A stretch of 64,000 bases of DNA. It comes from Bacteroidota bacterium. Lineage in GTDB: Bacteria; Bacteroidota; Bacteroidia; J057; JADKCL01. Shown here in pieces: positions 53,635 to 62,475 of this stretch. How positions within the stretch are numbered: the stretch's first letter is position 1; the number at the start of each line of letters is the position of its first letter. A program made the position numbers and the translations under genes. The stretch covers positions 1-64,000 of the forward strand of contig JADKCL010000021.1 in NCBI GenBank assembly GCA_016718825.1. The letters are read 5' to 3'. A model generated the notes under the pieces. The model was not told the DNA's origin. It saw only the letters and a list, made by a program, of their open reading frames with translations, and did not search any database.

Positions 53635-53696
53635 TAAGTGCTGCGTTTGGAAGCCTGGGAGGGAATGCAAAGGCGGGAAAAAACGGCGAATTTGTT

Positions 53697-53704
53697 TAGT
53701 TTTG
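53697..53704 (+). promoter_or_regulatory. -7 promoter word TAGTTTTG
   Basis: Matches TAnnTTTG, 43 bases before the ATG of the 53747 gene. No TTTG is found at the ideal -33 spacing, so this is tentative. Confidence 0.4.
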
Positions 53705-53746
53705 CGGCTTGCAGGCGCGAATTCTGGCCTGTGATCAGGCTTCAGG

Positions 53747-55060
53747 ATGCGCTTCATTCACCAGATTCTCCGTGCAACGCCGCTCGACAAGCAGTTCGAT
53801 TTTCGGGCATGCTTCAAATCGACTGCGTTCAGATTGCCGGGAAAGGTGGTCGCAAAGCCGTATCCTTGGAAGGTTCACATTCGTTTCTTGCTGCGAATGA
53901 CCTTGCTCATTTGGAGCATTCCCTTTCGGATGAAGCGCGCCCGGTCGGCCAAGGCAATTGTCTACAATGTCGCGGACAATTCAACCTTGCGACGTTATTA
54001 CTATCAGAAATATCAAAATCCAACGCTCAAGGATGCCGAGGTGCTGACCTTGCATCACAACCAACCGCTCGACAAACTCTATTTTCAACGATTGGGCTTC
54101 ACGCAGATCGTGCGACTTCTGCGGGCAGCCTGGATCTTGTGGCGTGGTACGTTTCGATCGGCATTTTGGAGAACCCGCGTTAATCCGCATTGGAAAATCC
54201 GGTTTGGCAATCTCCTCTTGCAGCAAGTTTTATGGCATGGCGACGGCCGCGACCAATTGTTTTATTTCTGCTACGAGCCAGAAACTTATCTGGGCACGCT
54301 CGTTGCGTCTGCCATTCTACCCGACTACTTCCCCAAAATTGTCACGAGCAACAGCCTGCTATTCAGCGACAACCGCTACCTATACAACCCTAAAGCCGAT
54401 CTCAAGATCTGCTCCAAAGTCCAAGTTGCAGAAACTGAGGCCTACCGCAAACACGGTTGGATGCAAGTGCGTAGCGTGGAACTTTGGGGATTGGAGGAGG
54501 CAATTGTCTATGACAAATTGACGCCCACGCCTCCGATTTATGACATTGGGATTTACAGCAGTGGCGGCTGGGCACGCACCCATGACCTGTGGCGCGCATC
54601 GGACTTGACGATCCTGCGCAAGGGAGGTTATCTGGACAATCCGTTGTATTTGCAATTGGGGGTGATTCTGGAGGTCGTCTGTGCCCTCAAACGCGAATAT
54701 CCGCAGCTCCAAGTTGGGTTTTATATGCATCCGCATGAATTGAACTTGTACCACAAACACGGCATTCAGCCCCCCTACTTGCCGCTGCTCGAAGCAAATG
54801 GCATTCACTATGCGCTGGAAAGTCAAAATTCACAGGCGTCGATTTACGAGCCCAAGCTGGCAGTTGCCGTTTCCTCTACGATTTTGTTTGACCGCCTGCA
54901 TCTCGGACTTCAAAGTTTCTTCTACGCTGGAAAAGCGGTGCCCAAGGTGTTGACGGACGTGCGCTACATCGGCGAGATGGCAAAACTGGGCTACTATGAC
55001 GGCACCGAATTGCGGGAAATGATGCTGCGGGAATTGGACTTGCCAGAAAAAGCTGGCTGA
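53747..55060 (+). CDS. Uncharacterised protein, possible glycosyltransferase-like
   Basis: 437 residues. No signal peptide, but a basic, hydrophobic stretch at 40-60 (VHIRFLLRMTLLIWSIPFRMKR) could peripherally bind the membrane. The fold is not recognised with confidence. The motifs LVASAILPDYFPKIVTSNSLLF, GIYSSGGWARTHDLW, LQVGFYMHPHELNLYHKHG and EPKLAVAVSSTILFDRLHLGLQSF resemble GT-B style glycosyl/polyglycerolphosphate transferases, where the last block would correspond to the xxSSxxFEAL motif. No sugar pathway genes are adjacent. A stand-alone gene; function uncertain. Confidence 0.5.
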   Translation: MRFIHQILRATPLDKQFDFRACFKSTAFRLPGKVVAKPYPWKVHIRFLLRMTLLIWSIPFRMKRARSAKAIVYNVADNSTLRRYYYQKYQNPTLKDAEVLTLHHNQPLDKLYFQRLGFTQIVRLLRAAWILWRGTFRSAFWRTRVNPHWKIRFGNLLLQQVLWHGDGRDQLFYFCYEPETYLGTLVASAILPDYFPKIVTSNSLLFSDNRYLYNPKADLKICSKVQVAETEAYRKHGWMQVRSVELWGLEEAIVYDKLTPTPPIYDIGIYSSGGWARTHDLWRASDLTILRKGGYLDNPLYLQLGVILEVVCALKREYPQLQVGFYMHPHELNLYHKHGIQPPYLPLLEANGIHYALESQNSQASIYEPKLAVAVSSTILFDRLHLGLQSFFYAGKAVPKVLTDVRYIGEMAKLGYYDGTELREMMLRELDLPEKAG

Positions 55061-55148
55061 CATTCGCAGTCCGTCAATCGATGAAACCCGTTTCTGGATT
55101 AGCAAAAATCGCGTCTTTTGGCTACTTTGAGGCCGAATTAGAATCACT

Positions 55149-56777
55149 ATGAAATCACCCACTTTCTTTCTCGACTTCGAATGGTTTCGCTTGTTTTACT
55201 TGCTCGCGATGGGCTTGGGAGCGATTCTGGTCCTTCGGGCCGCCAAACGGGATGGCCTTCCAGTGCAATCTGCCCTGCTCCTATTCCTTTGGGCGGCCGT
55301 TTTTGGAATCATGGGCTCCCGTCTGGCCGAATTTTCCGGAAACGACTGGCTGGATCTTTTCCAAACCGGTCGGGCAGTTGACAATGGAAAAACCGCATTG
55401 GGTGGCATTTTGGGCGCAATCTTCGGATTGGCTGTCGGGCGCAGGGTGATGCGCATCCAAGCTCCGGTTTGGGGATGGTTTTTGGGATGGCCTGCCGTGC
55501 TGATCGTCTTCCGGATTGGATGCCTGCTTGCAGGCTGCTGCGCGGGAACGCCCACGGGGCTCCCATGGGCGCTCAGTTATGCAGCCGGCACGCCGGCCTG
55601 CGAAATGCAACATGCCCACGGACTTTGGGCGGGTGATGGTGCCTGGTCACTTCCCGTCCATCCCGTCCCCGTTTACGAAATGATGCTGGGTTTGCTCCTG
55701 CTTTGGGGGATCGCCAAACTTTTGAAGCGTGGGTCAAGTCGTGCGACGATCTTTTTTACCAGCATTTTGGCGTATTCAGGCGTCCGATTCTTCGAAGAAT
55801 TCATCCGCACGGAACATGTCACCGATGGCTTTCTGAATCCGGTGCAATGGGGTTTGCTGATTGCGATTCCATTCTTGATTGCGCTTATCGTTCGAGCACG
55901 GATGCAAGCGAAAACGCCTGAAATGAGCACCACCCGCATCCCAACGGCATCTTTGATCGTACCGATTTTGACGATTTTACTATGCCGCAACTTCTGGACG
56001 ACCGGCGAATTTTTGGCCTTGGGAATGTTGGTTTTTGCTTTTGGAGCAGCCTCCGTAGTAGCCTTGATGCGTGCAGGCAAACTACGGCAAATCCACTGGA
56101 TGGTGCCTGCAAGCCTCTTTGCGGGGGCCTTGCTGATGAGCCAAGCTGCAATCGACCAAACCGTGCCGGACGGGTCGCGCGAAAACTGGGTTGAAGTCGG
56201 AATGGGCGCTGCGCTCGGCAGTTACAATGAAACTTGTGGCAATACCCACACCTACGGCGTCGCCGGTGCTGGCGGTCAATACACCCACAACATCAATGGT
56301 CGGCATCAGTTGGAGGCTGGCATCCGGACCTACTTTGGACAAGACAACGATCGGGACACCTTGGTGACCCTTTTTGGGGGTAATCCTTATTTTGCCTATC
56401 AAAACCGCTGGGTCGGCGCCGAATTGGGCGTACATGGCGGAAACTTGATCGTGGATGGGCAAATGCGAAATTTTGTACCTCAAGGCATGCTGCGTGTCGG
56501 ACCCTCCGACATTTTCTTCGCCGAATTCCGTGTATTCAACAACGGCTATGCACCTATTCCGGGCTCGGCCATGCGCTTGGGAATCGGTTCAGGTTTTGGC
56601 TTGGACAACGGCACCGTCTTCCGAATCGGCATCTCGTCGAGTGGCTACTATATCAATCCAACCATCGTGCTTCAAAAAGACTACATGATCGAGCCCCTCG
56701 TCGCCTACGGCGGACGCGACAACTACCAATTCGGATTGGGACTCCGGGTTAAGTTAAAAGTGAATAGCGAAAAGTGA
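55149..56777 (+). CDS. Lgt-like membrane protein fused to a beta-barrel-like C-terminal domain
   Basis: 542 residues. Residues 1-250 resemble prolipoprotein diacylglyceryl transferase: membrane helices, ALGGILGAIFGLAVGRR, R122-I-G-C-L-L-A-G-C-C-A-G-T-P-T-G-L-P-W and H171-P-V-P-V-Y-E. The classical RIGNF is RIGCL here, so it may be a divergent Lgt-like enzyme rather than Lgt itself. More helices run to ~350. Residues 355-542 switch to barrel-type strands (EVGMGAALGSYNE, GVAGAGGQYTHNINGRHQLEAGIRTYFG, LGIGSGFGLDNGTVFRIGISSSGYYINP). The last residues V-N-S-E-K and the stop come from the GTGAATAGCGAAAAG repeat. Confidence 0.7.
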   Translation: MKSPTFFLDFEWFRLFYLLAMGLGAILVLRAAKRDGLPVQSALLLFLWAAVFGIMGSRLAEFSGNDWLDLFQTGRAVDNGKTALGGILGAIFGLAVGRRVMRIQAPVWGWFLGWPAVLIVFRIGCLLAGCCAGTPTGLPWALSYAAGTPACEMQHAHGLWAGDGAWSLPVHPVPVYEMMLGLLLLWGIAKLLKRGSSRATIFFTSILAYSGVRFFEEFIRTEHVTDGFLNPVQWGLLIAIPFLIALIVRARMQAKTPEMSTTRIPTASLIVPILTILLCRNFWTTGEFLALGMLVFAFGAASVVALMRAGKLRQIHWMVPASLFAGALLMSQAAIDQTVPDGSRENWVEVGMGAALGSYNETCGNTHTYGVAGAGGQYTHNINGRHQLEAGIRTYFGQDNDRDTLVTLFGGNPYFAYQNRWVGAELGVHGGNLIVDGQMRNFVPQGMLRVGPSDIFFAEFRVFNNGYAPIPGSAMRLGIGSGFGLDNGTVFRIGISSSGYYINPTIVLQKDYMIEPLVAYGGRDNYQFGLGLRVKLKVNSEK

Positions 56778-57016
56778 AAAGTTGTGTTGGGGCTGAAAGC
56801 GCGTGGTTTACGCCGCTCTTTTCACCCAAAAGTCTTTACTTTTCGTTTTTCACTTACCACTTACAAAGTTAAAAGTGAATAGCGAAAAGTGAAAAGTTGT
56901 GTTGGGGCTGAATGCGCGTGGTTTACGCCGATTTTGTCACCAAAAAGCTTTCACTTTTCGTTCTCCGCTATTCGCTTTCAACTTTTCGTTTTTCACTTAC
57001 CACTTTTCACTTACAA
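56753..57016. repeat. Tandem pair of GTGAAAA-word hairpins between convergent genes
   Basis: Two ~125-140-bp units start at 56753 and 56878. Each begins GTTAAAAGTGAATAGCGAAA, continues GTGTTGGGGCTGAA.GCGCG and ends with the complementary arm TTTTCGTTTTTCACTTACCAC. The stop of the Lgt-like gene lies in the first unit, and the stop of the channel gene (TTACAAATAG region, 57011) lies in the end of the second. Confidence 0.85.
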
Positions 57017-58003
57017 ATAGGTGATGGCATTCTGTATGAGGATCCAGTTGATCACCACGTAGCTGAGGAAGGAGGCCATGAATGCGGTGCGGTCGGTGAG
57101 CCAACCTGCCTTGAGTTTATTGCCTGCTGCAAGTCGATGGGCGACGACGGTCATGATCAGGTGCAGGATGATGTAGGCGAAAGTCACATTGTGGATTTTG
57201 TCAGGCAAGGTGAGCATGATCGTGCGGGGCATGATGCTGTCGACGATGTATTTGTTGGCCACCCCGGCAAATAAAGCGCCAACGATAAGCCCGAAACGTT
57301 CGGGATTGTCGGGCCCCATGAAAAACACGACCAAGGAGATCAGGTAGGCGACATAGATTCCGACAAACAACTTGAAAAACAGGCCTACTCCGTTTCTATG
57401 TAATTCGAATGTCGCTGTGACCGCAGGATAGGTACTTTGGCTTTCGAGGTTGGGATTGCCAAAGTTGGTGGCGTAGGTCTTGTCGTCGCTGCGCAGGCGA
57501 AATCCTTTGATCACCCATTCGTCGAGCTCGATACTCTGATCATAGGTGCTGTGGGCAGTATCAGGAATGTAACGCAAGGCGGATGCATCCAAAATCGCAT
57601 CCTCAATCCGGATGTCGAGCATTTGCTTGTCAAACGGAAAATGCCTGAGGTCCCATTCCTTTTTGACCACGGCCTTGCATTTGTGGCAAGCCCAAATCTT
57701 CCCCTCCTCGATATCGGTATCAGGCAAGGTATAGGCAAAGTCCTTGGCATTGGCGATTTCGACGGTTTCCAAAGGCTTGAGTGTCGAATCAGTGTAATTG
57801 AACCATAGCCAAAAGTCCACGTTGAAGGATTTGCTTGCCAAATCAAGGTCGTACAGCGAGGTAACGTACAAACCAACACCTGTGGAAGAAGGAGACTGCG
57901 CGGGCAAGCCGCTCAAGGCTGTAATTCCACAAACAAGGAGAAGGGTCAATCGCAAAGCGATTGCCTTGATGCTGCACTTGAAAGATGCGTCCATTGCCCC
58001 CAT
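57011..58003 (-). CDS. Prokaryotic pentameric ligand-gated ion channel (Cys-loop/GLIC-type)
   Basis: 330 residues. A signal peptide (to ~35) precedes a beta-sandwich extracellular domain: GVGLYVTSLYDLD, VDFWLWFNYTD, and the loop W117-D-L-R-H-F-P-F-D-K-Q-M-L-D-I, the counterpart of the receptor Pro-loop (FPFD at 122-125). ELDEWVIKGF and ATFELHRNG match the last strands. Four membrane helices follow: M1 ~207-229, M2 ~237-257 (LIVGALFAGVANKYIVDSIMP), M3 ~271-288 and M4 ~306-328. Eukaryotic Cys-loop cysteines are absent, as in bacterial members, but a CHKC pair (106-109) lies just before the Pro-loop. It would form a homopentameric channel of unknown ligand in the inner membrane. Confidence 0.82.
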   Translation of the reverse strand: MGAMDASFKCSIKAIALRLTLLLVCGITALSGLPAQSPSSTGVGLYVTSLYDLDLASKSFNVDFWLWFNYTDSTLKPLETVEIANAKDFAYTLPDTDIEEGKIWACHKCKAVVKKEWDLRHFPFDKQMLDIRIEDAILDASALRYIPDTAHSTYDQSIELDEWVIKGFRLRSDDKTYATNFGNPNLESQSTYPAVTATFELHRNGVGLFFKLFVGIYVAYLISLVVFFMGPDNPERFGLIVGALFAGVANKYIVDSIMPRTIMLTLPDKIHNVTFAYIILHLIMTVVAHRLAAGNKLKAGWLTDRTAFMASFLSYVVINWILIQNAITYL

Positions 58004-58143
58004 TTATTCCCGAATATCGCAGGATATCCAAAAGAATCAAGGCAGAAACCCGCAAAAAGGCCCCAAATACCTGGGTTCAAAACAATTTGCCTGCTAAAAG
58101 GTTACCTCGGTTTGAATTTGCCAGAATCCTTGACCCTCAAAAG

Positions 58144-58995
58144 ATGAAACACGTCCTGATTACCGGAGCTTCCACGGGCATCGGCTTTGCTGCCGCAGAA
58201 GCTTTTATTGCCAAGGGCTACCATGTTTACGGCAGCGTTCGCAAACAAATCGACGCAGAAAAGCTTCAAGAGCGGCTCGGAAAAGGATTTACGCCATTGC
58301 TTTTTGATGTGACCGACGAGGCCGCCATCAAGGCTGCAGCGCAGAAATTGGAAGCGGAGATTGGGAAAGAAGGATTGGCCTGCCTGGTCAACAATGCAGG
58401 AGTTGCTGTTTCCGGTCCGATGCATTTGGTGCCCATTGACGAATTGCGTTTCCAGTTTGAGGTCAATCTCTTTGGCTTGATGGCGGTGACGCAGGCATTT
58501 TTGCCCTTGTTGGGCGCAAAAGAAAATCCGGGGCATGCCCCCGGTCGCATCATCATGATCAGTTCGGTGGGTGGCAAACTTGCCGCGCCCTTTCTGGGAC
58601 CTTACTCTGCAAGCAAACACGCCTTGGAAGCTGTTTCCCATTCATTGCGTCGCGAATTGCAGGTGTATGGCATCGACGTGATCATCGTCGGACCTGGAGC
58701 AGTGAAAACGCCGATTTGGGACAAGCCATCCGCCAATGAGCTGGGGATTTACGAAGGCACGATTTACGCGCCGGCCATGCTCAAATTCCAGAAGTCCTTT
58801 GTCAAAGGTGGTCAAATGGGCCTTCCCGCTTCGTTTCTCGGCGAAAGACTTGTTAAAATCCATGAAACACCCAATCCCAAGTCGCGTTACGTATTTGTTC
58901 CCCGATTTTTAAAGGATTGGTTCATCCCAAAACTTTTGCCCGACCGTATGCTGGACCGCATCATTGGAAAATCGATCGGATTGTTGCGCAAATAA
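58144..58995 (+). CDS. Short-chain dehydrogenase/reductase
   Basis: 283 residues from the ATG at 58144; the longer frame to 57985 covers the leader and lacks a sensible N-terminus. An NAD(P)-dependent oxidoreductase with the Rossmann motif TGASTGIG (7-14), NNAG in LVNNAGVAVSGPM, serine in IIMISSVGG and the catalytic Y154-S-A-S-K158. The loop YGIDVIIVGPGAVKTPIWDK is the usual PG-motif region. Substrate unknown. The length and C-terminal RFLKDWFIPKLLPDRMLD fit the retinol-dehydrogenase/short-chain group. Confidence 0.88.
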   Translation: MKHVLITGASTGIGFAAAEAFIAKGYHVYGSVRKQIDAEKLQERLGKGFTPLLFDVTDEAAIKAAAQKLEAEIGKEGLACLVNNAGVAVSGPMHLVPIDELRFQFEVNLFGLMAVTQAFLPLLGAKENPGHAPGRIIMISSVGGKLAAPFLGPYSASKHALEAVSHSLRRELQVYGIDVIIVGPGAVKTPIWDKPSANELGIYEGTIYAPAMLKFQKSFVKGGQMGLPASFLGERLVKIHETPNPKSRYVFVPRFLKDWFIPKLLPDRMLDRIIGKSIGLLRK

Positions 58996-59101
58996 GCAGC
59001 AATCACCTGATTATCGTCAGTTTCTGATCGATTAAGGTGCCACACCCTTAAAAATTGTTTTACAATTGCATACCTTTCGTCTGCACTTATTTCGCATTGC
59101 C

Positions 59102-59287
59102 ATGAGTCAAGGTACGCAACTCCTCATCAAAGTCATTGTCATCCTCGCTGTTTTCGTTCCCTACAAGTTTGTGATCATGCAGGGTCGCCAAACAGGTTTT
59201 CTTCAAGATTTGTTGGTTGCAGCGGTGGCTTATGCGGCAGCCTATGGCATCATCGCAGTGCTGCAACGCAATCGCAACAATTCCTGA
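59102..59287 (+). CDS. Small membrane protein
   Basis: 61 residues from the ATG at 59102. Two membrane helices (LLIKVIVILAVFVPYKFVIM and LLVAAVAYAAAYGIIAVL) are joined by a short GRQTG loop, with a basic tail (RNRNNS). Family not recognised. It is followed 22 bases later by a lipoprotein gene, so the two may be co-transcribed. A weak -7 word (TACCTTTC) lies 20-30 bases upstream. Confidence 0.6.
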   Translation: MSQGTQLLIKVIVILAVFVPYKFVIMQGRQTGFLQDLLVAAVAYAAAYGIIAVLQRNRNNS

Positions 59288-59309
59288 ATCTCAGTTAAAT
59301 CATTCAGCA

Positions 59310-59651
59310 ATGAAACAGCTCTTGTCCCTTTTGTTCCTCGGAATGATCGCTTTTGGCTTTCAAACGGGCTGTACCCCACAAAATACGCAGGCGGCGGTAG
59401 CAACTCCGCCATCTGGAATCATCCGCACCTGCACCTACACAATGGGTGAAAGTGCTTGCGGGAAATGTTACTGCTTGGAAACTGCCGAAAAGGGCTGTGA
59501 AATCATCGATATTTCTGTCGTCGGCGATTTGGCTGAATTCGTCGGAAAAAAGGTAAGCTACAACGGCACTCGGGATCAAAGCGAAATCCAATCGACGAAA
59601 ATGTGCCCACACTATCTCAAACTATTCAAAATCAGCCTACTTTCTGAATAA
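59310..59651 (+). CDS. Cysteine-rich lipoprotein
   Basis: 113 residues from the ATG at 59310. The signal peptide ends in QTGC (lipidated Cys). The mature part has SACGKCYCLETAEKGCE, a cysteine cluster that could bind metal or iron-sulfur or form disulfides, then a KVSYNGTRD strand and KMCPHYLKLFKI end. Function unknown. Confidence 0.65.
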   Translation: MKQLLSLLFLGMIAFGFQTGCTPQNTQAAVATPPSGIIRTCTYTMGESACGKCYCLETAEKGCEIIDISVVGDLAEFVGKKVSYNGTRDQSEIQSTKMCPHYLKLFKISLLSE

Positions 59652-59769
59652 TTGGCAACGAAATGGCAGGTCGGCTTTCCGAGGTTGCCCTTTTTATTTC
59701 CGCCGGATAGTGGCCGAATCCCGCTGACAAGGAATTGACTATTTCATCAGAAAATCCTATTTTCCCGAG

Positions 59770-60174
59770 ATGAAGCAGTTGCATTTCGCCTTTTCCATTT
59801 CACTGATTCTACTCTTCACCTCCGGCTGCAATGGTGGAAAAAAGGTGAATCTGGATAGCCCTGAAGCCACATTTCAGACAATGGCCAACGCCATTCATGA
59901 CCAGGACATCGAGACCTATGCGCAGTGTTGGCATCCTGACCGCGCCAACAATGACGGCATGGTCTTGCTCTTGACAAGTTCCCCTGAGTTATGGAAGGGA
60001 CTCCAAACGATGTTCCATCCCGACAGCAAACTTATAGATCGCACGGAAGGAGAAATCGACGGATACAAAGTCTCCACCTTCGAAGTGATCACGCCGGGCA
60101 TCGAAAACGGGGATCGGGTTAGTTCTGTATCGTTGACAGAAACGGACGGCGAATGGAAAATGTACCATTGGTAA
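59770..60174 (+). CDS. Lipoprotein with NTF2/DUF4878-like domain
   Basis: 134 residues. The signal peptide ends TSGC. The mature part SPEATFQTMANAIHDQDIETYAQCWHPDR has the layout of NTF2-like/DUF4878 lipoproteins: a helix pair followed by beta strands such as DGYKVSTFEVITP and VSLTETDGEWKMYHW. No catalytic residues can be assigned. Probably a small periplasmic lipoprotein of unknown role. Confidence 0.65.
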   Translation: MKQLHFAFSISLILLFTSGCNGGKKVNLDSPEATFQTMANAIHDQDIETYAQCWHPDRANNDGMVLLLTSSPELWKGLQTMFHPDSKLIDRTEGEIDGYKVSTFEVITPGIENGDRVSSVSLTETDGEWKMYHW

Positions 60175-60226
60175 GGAGTTCCTCGCGTTAGGCATTCGTC
60201 GAAGTTCATCGCCATCCAAATCCCAT

Positions 60227-60234
60227 TATCTTTG
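60227..60234 (+). promoter_or_regulatory. -7 promoter word TATCTTTG, leaderless start likely
   Basis: Perfect TAnnTTTG only five bases before the ATG at 60239. If used, transcription would begin at or next to the start codon, giving a leaderless mRNA for the phosphatase gene. Confidence 0.5.
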
Positions 60235-60238
60235 AAGG

Positions 60239-60724
60239 ATGATGCCCGTAAAGGTTTTGTTTGTTTGCTTGGGAAATATATGTCGTTCGCCGATGGCAGA
60301 AGGCATTTTCATCGATTTGACTGTAAAGGCAGGTCTCGAATCCGCGTTTGTCATTGACTCTGCAGGCACAAGCGGCCACCACCAAGGCGAGCTTGCCGAT
60401 CGTAGGATGCGTGAAACCGCACTTCAACATGGCATTCAGCTCGTCTCACGTGCGCGTCCGTTTCGTCAACAGGACTTTCAGGAATTTGACTACATCGCAG
60501 CCATGGACCGGTCGGTGTTGCGAGACATTCAGGCAAAACAGCGACCTGGAACGGCTGTCAACGCCAAAGTCTTTCTCATGCGGGATGATGACCCTGCAAA
60601 AGATAGCCACGACGTTCCGGACCCCTATTACGGGGGACCCGAGGGCTTTGAAGATGTTTTTCAAATCCTTGACCGCAGCAACCGCAACTTTCTTCAGCGC
60701 CTCCGAGAACTGCATGGGATTTAG
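60239..60724 (+). CDS. Low-molecular-weight protein tyrosine phosphatase
   Basis: 161 residues, cytoplasmic. The CX5R active-site loop is C10-L-G-N-I-C-R16-S-P, and the general acid aspartate is D128 in VPDPYYGG. The length is standard. In bacteria such enzymes often dephosphorylate tyrosine kinases that control polysaccharide export, and a Wza-like export gene starts 2.5 kb downstream. The start at the first of two tandem ATGs is uncertain by one codon. Confidence 0.9.
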   Translation: MMPVKVLFVCLGNICRSPMAEGIFIDLTVKAGLESAFVIDSAGTSGHHQGELADRRMRETALQHGIQLVSRARPFRQQDFQEFDYIAAMDRSVLRDIQAKQRPGTAVNAKVFLMRDDDPAKDSHDVPDPYYGGPEGFEDVFQILDRSNRNFLQRLRELHGI

Positions 60725-60863
60725 TGGCTTGAATCTTGGTCATGGCGCCTGGATTCGGCAAAAATCCAACGTCTTCCGTCCCGCTGAGACTTGCATACCG
60801 TCCGTTTGACCATACAATCTGACCACACAGGAGAGCAAACCGCCATTCGTAAGGCAAAAGTGT

Positions 60864-60871
60864 TAGTTTTG
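60864..60871 (+). promoter_or_regulatory. -7 promoter word TAGTTTTG
   Basis: TAnnTTTG match 20 bases before the ATG at 60891. No good TTTG at -33. Confidence 0.4.
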
Positions 60872-60890
60872 CAGCTCACTTTTGTCAGTC

Positions 60891-61532
60891 ATGCACAAAG
60901 TTCTGCTGTATACCGCCTCATTGTTTGTCTTCTTGCAGATCGCCGCTTGTAAATCAGGTGGCATCAGCTCCGATGAGCAAGCACGTGTCAAAGCCCTCGA
61001 AAGCTTACCACGCAAGGAATACCAACATGGTGGTGTCAACTTCAGTTTGGCAGAAATCGAAGGTATGCGGCAAGTGGATCGCGACTCGGTGCCCTGGGCC
61101 AATTACATGCCTGACACGGAAGAAAATGGCCAATTGGGCTATTATTTCTTCCCGGGCTTTGCGAGAGACCTCTCTGCTCCACAGGTTCGGGTCGAATATA
61201 TGTCCAAAGCCTTGCCCGGTTGCAGCACCGTTGACAGCCTATTCACTTGGCTCAAAGGGCTGTATGTTGGAACCGAACGGAATGGCAAAGTCGTCGGTGA
61301 AGACCCGATCGGCACCCTCAATGGAGACGAGATCAAGCTTCTGCAGATCGAGATACCCAAATTCGTTGTAGACGACTCGACACAATACAGCGAAAAGTAC
61401 ATGGCCTGGGCCTATGCGGATCAAGGGGAGCGTTTTGTTGGATTCAGTTACAGTGCGGTGACTGCGGACGACTACAAACAAGGCTTTCCGCTCTTCCAAG
61501 ACTTGGTACGCTCCTACAAAGCCAACAAATAG
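60891..61532 (+). CDS. Lipoprotein of unknown function
   Basis: 213 residues from the ATG at 60891; a TTG at 60882 is less likely. The signal peptide ends IAAC. The mature protein has ARVKALESLPRKEYQHGGVNFSLAEIEGMRQVDRDS, then YFFPGFARDLSAPQVRVEYMSKALPG and KYMAWAYADQGERFVGFSYSAVT. These suggest a compact alpha/beta envelope protein. No family recognised. Confidence 0.6.
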   Translation: MHKVLLYTASLFVFLQIAACKSGGISSDEQARVKALESLPRKEYQHGGVNFSLAEIEGMRQVDRDSVPWANYMPDTEENGQLGYYFFPGFARDLSAPQVRVEYMSKALPGCSTVDSLFTWLKGLYVGTERNGKVVGEDPIGTLNGDEIKLLQIEIPKFVVDDSTQYSEKYMAWAYADQGERFVGFSYSAVTADDYKQGFPLFQDLVRSYKANK

Positions 61533-61669
61533 GTTTCCTTCCGGCAGTATTCAGTTTTTCTGATTCCGGGAGCAGTTGTCCCGGAAATTCTGCATTTACA
61601 CCTGTTATCGTTGAAAAGTCCGCAACCTTCGGACTTTGAAATCAGTAATTTAGCTCAAAATCGATTTGT

Positions 61670-62464
61670 ATGTCGGAACAGCAGTTCACGTTCCAATCAT
61701 TGGTACCCGTTCGTGCCAATCCTTCAGACGCGGCAGAGATGGTCACGCAGCTTGTGTTTGGCGATGTCGTCGAAGTTTTGGCGCGTGACCGACAATGGCT
61801 GCAGGTACGCAACACGGCAGACGGCTACGAGGGCTGGATCGACGAAAAGATGGTTTTGCCTGTGGATCAGGCCTGGCTTGACGGCATCGTCGGCTGGGAA
61901 TATGTGCTGGTCCCGAGTTTGCAGCTCAATGGAAGTTGGGCGGGCTCCGCCCTCCCCTTGCATTTGAGTCTGGGGGCGCGCATTCCCCGCACACCACCCT
62001 TTGCAGACGATCGATTGCGCGTTGCCATTGGGAATTGGCAGCTTGAAGTCGGCACACAGGATGTCTGCCACTACACGCAGCCGAGCGGCAAGGCAGTGGT
62101 CGAGCTTTCTGAGCGCTTCCTGGGAGCGCCCTACCTTTGGGGCGGGAAATCCATTTGGGGCATCGATTGCTCGGGTCTGACCCAATTGGTCTTCGGGATT
62201 TGCGGGATTCAACTTCCGCGGGATGCTTGGCAACAAGCCGAGCATGGAAGGGAAATCGCATTCGCGGAGCGGATGGCAGGCGATTTGGCATTTTTTGTCA
62301 ATGCCAAGGGCAAAATACATCACGTGGGCGTCGTCTTGCCCGACGGAAACGTCAGGCATGCTTCGGGTCACGTGCATGACTCACCGCTGGTGCAAGAAGG
62401 CATCATCGGCAAGTACACTGGAAAGCAGACACATACATTATGTAATATCAAGCGGATTGTTTAA
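61670..62464 (+). CDS. NlpC/P60 (C40) peptidase with N-terminal SH3 domain
   Basis: 264 residues, no clear signal peptide. Residues 5-65 are an SH3b-like domain (VPVRANPSDAAEMVTQLVFGDVVEVLARD..WLQVRN..DGYEGWI). The C-terminal papain-like C40 domain has the catalytic C167 in GIDCSGLTQLVFG, H218 in IHHVGVVLP and the third polar residue (H) in VRHASGHV. Such enzymes cleave D-Glu-mDAP links in cell-wall peptides. It is 11 bases upstream of the HNH gene and probably shares its transcript. Confidence 0.87.
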   Translation: MSEQQFTFQSLVPVRANPSDAAEMVTQLVFGDVVEVLARDRQWLQVRNTADGYEGWIDEKMVLPVDQAWLDGIVGWEYVLVPSLQLNGSWAGSALPLHLSLGARIPRTPPFADDRLRVAIGNWQLEVGTQDVCHYTQPSGKAVVELSERFLGAPYLWGGKSIWGIDCSGLTQLVFGICGIQLPRDAWQQAEHGREIAFAERMAGDLAFFVNAKGKIHHVGVVLPDGNVRHASGHVHDSPLVQEGIIGKYTGKQTHTLCNIKRIV

Positions 62465-62475
62465 ATTTCACCACT

